NCBI GenBank assembly: GCA_002429965.1
Contig: DJBG01000227.1
Location: 6,055 to 15,600 of the forward strand
Length of the DNA: 9,546 bases
Source of the DNA: Hungatella sp. UBA5982
GTDB lineage: Bacteria > Bacillota > Clostridia > Lachnospirales > Lachnospiraceae
Direction of reading: 5' to 3'
Of this stretch, positions 6,290 to 9,546 are shown piece after piece. Made by a program: the position numbers and the translations under genes. The notes under the pieces were generated by a model. The model was not told the DNA's origin and searched no databases. It was given only the letters and a program-made list of their open reading frames with translations. Positions within the stretch are counted from its first letter, which is position 1, and each line of letters starts with the position of its first letter.

Positions 6290-6328
6290 TTAAATTGATT
6301 TTATCTGCTCTTTTCCAGTTATATCCAT
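6290..6328 (-). other. Possible 12-codon leader peptide
   Basis: A tiny minus-strand ORF reading MDITGKEQIKSI and TAA lies in the methyltransferase leader, starting inside the 3' arm of the upstream hairpin. Its ribosome binding site is weak (GGTGGC). It could be the translated leader that couples ribosome position to the attenuator, or a chance reading. Confidence 0.3.
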
Positions 6329-6367
6329 GCCACCGATTATATGGCATCAGATATGCCGGACTTCCAT
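6327..6367 (-). promoter_or_regulatory. Competing hairpins and mini-ORF at the leader's 5' end
   Basis: On the minus strand three segments compete: GGCAT (6357-6353), ATGCC(A) (6347-6342) and TGGCAT (6332-6327). Segment 2 can pair with 1 (5 bp) or with 3 (6 bp), not both. Segment 1 lies inside a six-codon ORF, MEVRHI then TGA (6367-6347), preceded by AAAAGGTG but with very short spacing. This is the layout of ribosome-sensing leaders such as those of erm genes. Confidence 0.4.
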
Positions 6368-6395
6368 CACCTTTTCTGTTGAATTTTATGTATAT

Positions 6396-6424
6396 ATTTT
6401 ATAGTACATAGCCTGCTTTGTCAA
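6396..6424 (-). promoter_or_regulatory. Promoter of the methyltransferase
   Basis: On the minus strand TTGACA (6424-6419) and TAAAAT (6401-6396) are 17 bp apart, a near-consensus vegetative promoter. It predicts a start near 6389 and a leader of about 250 nt before the methyltransferase ATG. Confidence 0.7.
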
Positions 6425-6426
6425 CA

Positions 6427-6441
6427 GTGTCTGTCAGACAC
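6427..6441. promoter_or_regulatory. Perfect 7-1-7 palindrome abutting the -35 box
   Basis: GTGTCTG (6427-6433), a single T, then CAGACAC (6435-6441) is a perfect palindrome. It begins two bases from the -35 of the methyltransferase promoter. The location fits a binding site for a dimeric regulator acting on that promoter. I do not recognise the site, and no matching regulator can be assigned. Confidence 0.45.
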
Positions 6442-6510
6442 ACGGGATGATCATTCATAAATAGGATATGAACCATTGAGGGTATAATAATCATGACATG
6501 AGGTATCAAA

Positions 6511-6540
6511 CAAAAAAGAGTATGCCCATGGGCGCACTCT
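6511..6540 (-). terminator. Orphan minus-strand terminator
   Basis: Read on the minus strand, AGAGT-GCGCCC..GGGCAT-ACTCT folds into a 10-pair stem with one internal mismatch and a 2-nt loop (6540-6517), then six T or more. No minus-strand gene lies directly upstream, since the next gene is on the plus strand. It is a relic of a lost gene or a stop for antisense or leader transcription entering the methyltransferase promoter region. Confidence 0.65.
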
Positions 6541-6646
6541 ATCTATATGATAATCTATCGGAAAGAAAAAGTCTATATATTTCTAAAATTTTATTATATA
6601 ATTTTCACTGTTGTAACAAATATAAAAGATTGATAGGAGAATGAAA

Positions 6647-7195
6647 ATGACAAAAACAAAGATAGCAAATATCCCTTATGGACCGTATGTTACTGTTTTA
6701 GCAGGGGCTTCTGTTAAAGGGAAGCCAAACTATGCCACAATTGGAGCGTATGGAGTTGTAAGTCAGAAGCCTGTACTTTATATTTCGCTTAAAAATTCCC
6801 ATTACACAACAGCCGGAGTTATAGAAAATGGATACTTCTCTGTAAACATCCCCTCTTCCGATGATATAGAAAAAACGGATTATTGCGGGACTGCAACGGG
6901 CAATAAAACAGATAAATCAAACATTTTTGAATCATCTTACGATAATGCAGGAAATGCACCCATGATAAAGGAGTGCCCGGTAAATTATCTTTGTAAAGTA
7001 ATTGAAACGATTCCAATCTTTGATTTTACAATGTTTCTTGGAGAAATTGTTGCTGCATATGCGAATGAAGATTGTCTGGAAAATGGTAAACCAAATGCTT
7101 TAAAGGTCAACCCTACAATCATGATGGATTCCGGTTATTTTGATCTAAAGAGCAGAGTGGGTTCAATATTTCAAACATGCAGCGGGAATCGTTAG
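6647..7195 (+). CDS. Flavin reductase-like FMN-binding protein
   Basis: A 182-aa member of the flavin reductase/flavoredoxin family (FMN-binding split barrel, flavin_Reduct type), a cytosolic FMN protein that passes electrons or reduces flavin. Typical landmarks are PYGPYVTVLAGASVKGKPNY, ATIGAYGVVSQKPVLYISL, the flavin-contact region TTAGVIENGYFSVNIPS, DYCGTATGNKTDKS and a C-terminal FLGEIVAAYANE. GKPNALKVNPTIMMDSGYFD is the usual end of the barrel. The ATG at 6647 is preferred over the one at 6641: AGGAG (6635-6639) is 7 nt from the former but touches the latter. Length is normal for the family, although the last dozen residues (VGSIFQTCSGNR) look diverged. It appears monocistronic; a TATAAT at 6597-6602 could be a -10 but lacks a good -35. 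The true electron partner is not evident. Confidence 0.88.
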   Translation: MTKTKIANIPYGPYVTVLAGASVKGKPNYATIGAYGVVSQKPVLYISLKNSHYTTAGVIENGYFSVNIPSSDDIEKTDYCGTATGNKTDKSNIFESSYDNAGNAPMIKECPVNYLCKVIETIPIFDFTMFLGEIVAAYANEDCLENGKPNALKVNPTIMMDSGYFDLKSRVGSIFQTCSGNR

Positions 7196-7272
7196 AACCT
7201 AAAAGCAGAATAGATATTGCCTGAACTGGATGAAGAGAATTCTAACATCAGGATAAATCTTTCTTAAAACGG

Positions 7273-7303
7273 TTGACATTGACGCTGCGTAATAGTTTAT
7301 AGT
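7273..7303 (+). promoter_or_regulatory. Autoregulated MerR-type promoter of the TipAL-like gene
   Basis: TTGACA (-35, 7273-7278) and TATAGT (-10, 7298-7303) are 19 bp apart. The spacer contains the dyad ACGC-T-GCGT (7282-7290). The long spacer with a central dyad is what MerR/TipA regulators bind, and it lies directly upstream of such a gene, so autoactivation by ligand-bound protein is the natural reading. Confidence 0.75.
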
Positions 7304-7326
7304 GGTTTTAGCAAGGGGGTGAAAAG

Positions 7327-8082
7327 ATGGAATACACCATTAATAAGCTGGCGAAACTGGCGGGTGTCAGTACAAGAACACTGCGGTACTACGATGAGTT
7401 GGGATTGCTGTCGCCCGCCCGGGTCAGCTCCAATGGGTACCGGATTTACGGACAAAAGGAGATCGATCGGCTGCAGCAAATCCTTTTTTACCGTGAACTG
7501 GGCGTATCGCTGGAAGAGATCCGAAATATTCTTGCTTCAAAGGACTTTGACGGACTTTCTGCGTTGGAGAGCCATTTGACTGCCCTGCTTGCCAGGCGAG
7601 AGCAATTGAATTTGCTGGTCGCCAATGTCGAGAAGACCATTAAGACCATGAAAGGAGAAATGATAATGAGTGACCAGGAGAAGTTTGAAGGCTTCCTTCA
7701 AAAGCTGGTAGACCATAACGAGCGTAAATATGGAGAGGAGGCCAGGGCAAAATACGGAGATGAACACGTCAACCGCTCCAATACCAAGGTTTTAAACATG
7801 AGCAAGGAGCAGTATATTGAATTGGAAAAACTGACTGCGGATTTGGATGAAACATTAAAGGCAGCGTTTGAGCAAGGCGACCCGGCCAGTGAACTGGCGC
7901 AAAAAGCCTGCGAGCTGCATAAAAAATGGCTCTGCTTTTATTGGGACGATTACAGCAAAGAAGCCCATAAAGGCGTGACGCAGATGTATGTGGATGATCC
8001 CCGTTTTACTGCTTATTACGATAAAATCGTACCTGGCTGCGCGGCGTTTCTGCGGGACGCGGTAGCGATATACTGTAAATAG
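7327..8082 (+). CDS. TipAL-type MerR regulator with TipAS drug-binding domain
   Basis: A 251-aa ligand-activated transcription factor. Residues 1-70 are the MerR winged helix-turn-helix (YTINKLAKLAGVSTRTLRYY, DELGLLSPARVSSNGYRIYG). Residues 76-110 form the dimer helix. Residues 115-250 are the TipAS antibiotic-recognition domain, with HKKWLCFYWDDYSKEAHKGV, YVDDPRFTAYYDKIVPGCAAF and the C-terminal LRDAVAIY typical of TipA/Mta/SkgA. Members bind thiopeptides or various amphipathic drugs and activate their own gene or a nearby efflux pump. The ATG follows AAGGGGGTG (7313-7321). An internal ribosome binding site could also make a short TipAS-like product. No efflux gene sits next to it here; a terminator follows at once, so in this window it controls at least itself. 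Its G/C content is higher than that of the flavin reductase gene before it. Confidence 0.93.
   Translation: MEYTINKLAKLAGVSTRTLRYYDELGLLSPARVSSNGYRIYGQKEIDRLQQILFYRELGVSLEEIRNILASKDFDGLSALESHLTALLARREQLNLLVANVEKTIKTMKGEMIMSDQEKFEGFLQKLVDHNERKYGEEARAKYGDEHVNRSNTKVLNMSKEQYIELEKLTADLDETLKAAFEQGDPASELAQKACELHKKWLCFYWDDYSKEAHKGVTQMYVDDPRFTAYYDKIVPGCAAFLRDAVAIYCK
7651..8082 (+). CDS. Probable internal start giving a TipAS-like short form
   Basis: Inside the regulator gene AAAGGAGAA (7651-7659) is followed by an in-frame ATG at 7660 and a better spaced one at 7666, 8 nt after AGGAG. Starting at 7666 gives a 138-aa protein (MSDQEKFEGF...) that is the complete drug-binding domain without the DNA-binding part. 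In Streptomyces lividans tipA makes just such a 144-aa TipAS from an internal start. The site is seen directly; its use is inference. Confidence 0.5.
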   Translation, partial: KGEMIMSDQEKFEGFLQKLVDHNERKYGEEARAKYGDEHVNRSNTKVLNMSKEQYIELEKLTADLDETLKAAFEQGDPASELAQKACELHKKWLCFYWDDYSKEAHKGVTQMYVDDPRFTAYYDKIVPGCAAFLRDAVAIYCK

Positions 8083-8107
8083 TTTATATGACGCACTAAG
8101 GATGCAA

Positions 8108-8139
8108 AGCCCACTTGCTGAAAAGCAGGTGGGCTTTTT
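8108..8139 (+). terminator. Intrinsic terminator of the TipAL-like gene
   Basis: AGCCCACTTGCT (8108-8119) pairs with AGCAGGTGGGCT (8124-8135), twelve pairs with one G-T, around a GAAA tetraloop, and TTTT follows. It is strong, 26 nt past the stop codon. Confidence 0.92.
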
Positions 8140-8171
8140 CGCTGGATTTGCGGGGACAGATTCAAAAGTGG

Positions 8172-8273
8172 TTACCCCTTATTTCCGTGGCATTGCTTCC
8201 AATAGGATATCCTGCTGAAGGTTCAACACCTGGCTTTAGCCATGATCAGCGACTTGATATCGTTCTTCTGTAG
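8172..8273 (+). pseudogene. Nitroreductase C-terminal remnant
   Basis: A stop-free plus-strand stretch reads LPLISVALLPIGYPAEGSTP (8172-8231), then GFSHDQRLDIVLL and TAG (8271-8273). ALLPIGYPAEG...P...H..R is the conserved C-terminal end of flavin-dependent nitroreductases (family pattern about LGYPAExxxPxxxHxxRxPLEEIV). Only the last 35 or so codons survive; the rest of a usual 170-200 aa protein is missing upstream, where the terminator of the TipAL-like gene now stands. It overlaps antisense the last 38 bp of the MocR-type gene. No start codon or ribosome binding site accompanies it. The family call rests on one motif. Confidence 0.5.
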
Positions 8274-9546
8274 TAGAGTATGAACGAATCACATTGCTGA
8301 GGATACGGAGGCCTTCTGTTATTTTAGATAAAGTTAAATGTGAATACCCCATGAGAATTTCCTGTCTGTGCTCCCCGTTTCTTTCGAGCAAATAGTTCTC
8401 AATTGGATATACGTGAACACCTTGTCGAGTGATTTCCTTCACCAATTGTTTAGAAAAGGTTACATTGTGAAACCGGATCACCATATGCAGGCCTGATGCT
8501 TGCCCAAGAATCTCAAATCCATCAGGGAATTGTTCCGTTAATTCGCGGAGCATATGATTTCGGTTTTGGCTGTAATGTTTCTTCATCTTCCAGATATGCT
8601 TATCCAAACGGCCTCTGTGAATGAATTCTGCCATTGCATTTTGTGTAAGAGCGTCTGTGTGCACATCAGAATAGACTTTCAGTGTTTTGCAGCCAGTTAA
8701 TAATTTATCTGGCAAAATTATAAAGCCCAGCCGGATTGCTGGGGCCAATATTTTACTAAAAGAGCCAATATAGATCACTCGATCCGGGTTTAACTCATAA
8801 AGGGAACTGACAGGCTGTCCCTCATATCGAAACTCACTGTCGTAGTCATCCTCAACGATATAGCAATTATTTTCTTCCGCGTACTGGATTAAGGAAAGTC
8901 GTCTTTGAATTGATAATATTCCGCCTAATGGATACTGATGCGACGGAGTCGTATAGAAAAATGAAATATCATTGGCGGGTTTGAGAGCATCTGTATTTAG
9001 TCCTCGATTATCTGCAGAGATTGCTTCAATCATACAGCCCGCGGAAGTAATGACTTTACGCAGACCCGGATGCGACGGATTTTCTACGATGACTTTTTTA
9101 TTATGTTCATTCAAAAGATTAGCAATCAGTGACAGTCCTTGTGTTGAACCGGAAGTTATGATCATGCGTTCTGGACTACATGATATTCCCCGCGAACGAA
9201 GCAAATACCTTGCAATTTCTTCTCGCAGCTTCCATACGCCGGATGCATCACAATATCCATAGGCTGTAACTGGCAGGTTGCTGCATACTTCCTGATATAT
9301 TCGCGCCCATTCCTTTTGTCGGAAAAATTCCAACGCCGGAATGCCAGAGCGAAAATCAATGATATTATCGTTATCGTCATCTTTTCGTCTGGCATTTTTT
9401 TGCTTCTCGTATACGTTGCGGACGGGAAGTTTTAACTCTTGAAGTCCTTCCGCAACAATTGTTCCAGAACCTTGATACGCTTCCAGATAGCCCTCAGCAA
9501 TCATTTGATTATATACATCAAGAACCGTATTTCTTGACACTCCTAA
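8236..9546 (-). CDS. MocR-type regulator (GntR HTH + class I aminotransferase), partial
   Basis: A PLP-dependent transcription regulator, open at the right window edge (LGVSRNTVLDVYN continues past 9546), so about 50 N-terminal residues are missing. The visible start is the second half of a GntR winged helix-turn-helix (VSRNTVLDVYNQMIAEGYLE, AYQGSGTIV). A charged linker (EKQKNARRKDDDNDN) follows, then a full fold-type I aminotransferase domain. GSTQGLSL binds the cofactor phosphate, TTPSHQYPLGG is the MocR signature, EDDYDSEFRYEG carries the Asp contacting the pyridine nitrogen, and SFSK (Lys263 of the visible part) is the Schiff-base lysine followed by RLGF. Family members include PdxR, GabR and TauR, which sense PLP-linked amino compounds. 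No target gene (pdxST, gabT) is in the window, so the ligand is unknown; divergent neighbours beyond the right edge would be the first place to look. Confidence 0.93.
   Translation of the reverse strand, partial: LGVSRNTVLDVYNQMIAEGYLEAYQGSGTIVAEGLQELKLPVRNVYEKQKNARRKDDDNDNIIDFRSGIPALEFFRQKEWARIYQEVCSNLPVTAYGYCDASGVWKLREEIARYLLRSRGISCSPERMIITSGSTQGLSLIANLLNEHNKKVIVENPSHPGLRKVITSAGCMIEAISADNRGLNTDALKPANDISFFYTTPSHQYPLGGILSIQRRLSLIQYAEENNCYIVEDDYDSEFRYEGQPVSSLYELNPDRVIYIGSFSKILAPAIRLGFIILPDKLLTGCKTLKVYSDVHTDALTQNAMAEFIHRGRLDKHIWKMKKHYSQNRNHMLRELTEQFPDGFEILGQASGLHMVIRFHNVTFSKQLVKEITRQGVHVYPIENYLLERNGEHRQEILMGYSHLTLSKITEGLRILSNVIRSYSTTEERYQVADHG

Noticed and set aside
6138..6395. Known metabolite riboswitch (cobalamin, SAM, TPP class) in the methyltransferase leader
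   Set aside because: I found none of the conserved core motifs of these classes; only the alternative hairpins are supported.
7319..7579. 86-aa frame overlapping the start of the TipAL-like gene
   Set aside because: It is an alternative-frame shadow; the MerR and TipAS motifs are in the other frame.

Overview
The window looks like an accessory stretch of a low-to-mid GC Firmicute chromosome, most likely a clostridial gut anaerobe (Lachnospiraceae-like). This rests on purine-rich AGGAGG-type ribosome binding sites, short intrinsic terminators, the Cys-rich IS30 transposase subgroup, and the protein families present. I made no database search. All family calls come from motifs read in the translations.

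Left part (1-2035) is a decayed region. It holds an AraC-type regulator C-terminus riddled with stops (about 2-178), a terminator, and an ABC exporter reduced to its Walker B region (328-636). An intact MerR-family regulator resembling AdhR/NmlR follows on the minus strand (696-1094). Next to it is an IS30-family transposase that has lost its DDE catalytic half (1131-1844), with four short direct repeats at about 20-bp spacing beyond its N-terminal end.

Centre (2036-5298) is a plus-strand carbonyl-reduction operon: aldo/keto reductase, iron-type alcohol dehydrogenase (BDH/YqhD fold), and a second aldo/keto reductase. It is driven by a promoter with a 19-bp spacer carrying an imperfect dyad, the hallmark of MerR-activated promoters. 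The AdhR-like regulator is the obvious candidate activator. The IS30 remnant now separates it from its probable target. Strong hairpins end the operon and also face the convergent gene.

Next (5307-6441) is a minus-strand class I SAM-dependent methyltransferase with a leader of about 250 nt. The leader carries a consensus-like promoter, a palindrome abutting the -35 box, competing hairpins around tiny ORFs, and an intrinsic terminator just before the ribosome binding site. The terminator can be displaced by a perfect 10-bp upstream pairing. This is the most interesting regulatory structure in the window and looks like transcription attenuation.

Right part (6511-9546) holds a flavin-reductase-like split-barrel protein (6647-7195), then a TipAL-type MerR regulator with a TipAS drug-binding domain. 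The TipAL-type gene has its own 19-bp-spacer promoter and a well-formed internal start for a TipAS-like short form. A strong terminator, a fossil nitroreductase C-terminus, and a MocR-type (GntR plus aminotransferase) regulator running off the right edge complete the window. Overall it is a mosaic of stress-response and detoxification modules under dedicated one-component regulators, with clear gene decay and mobile-element activity.
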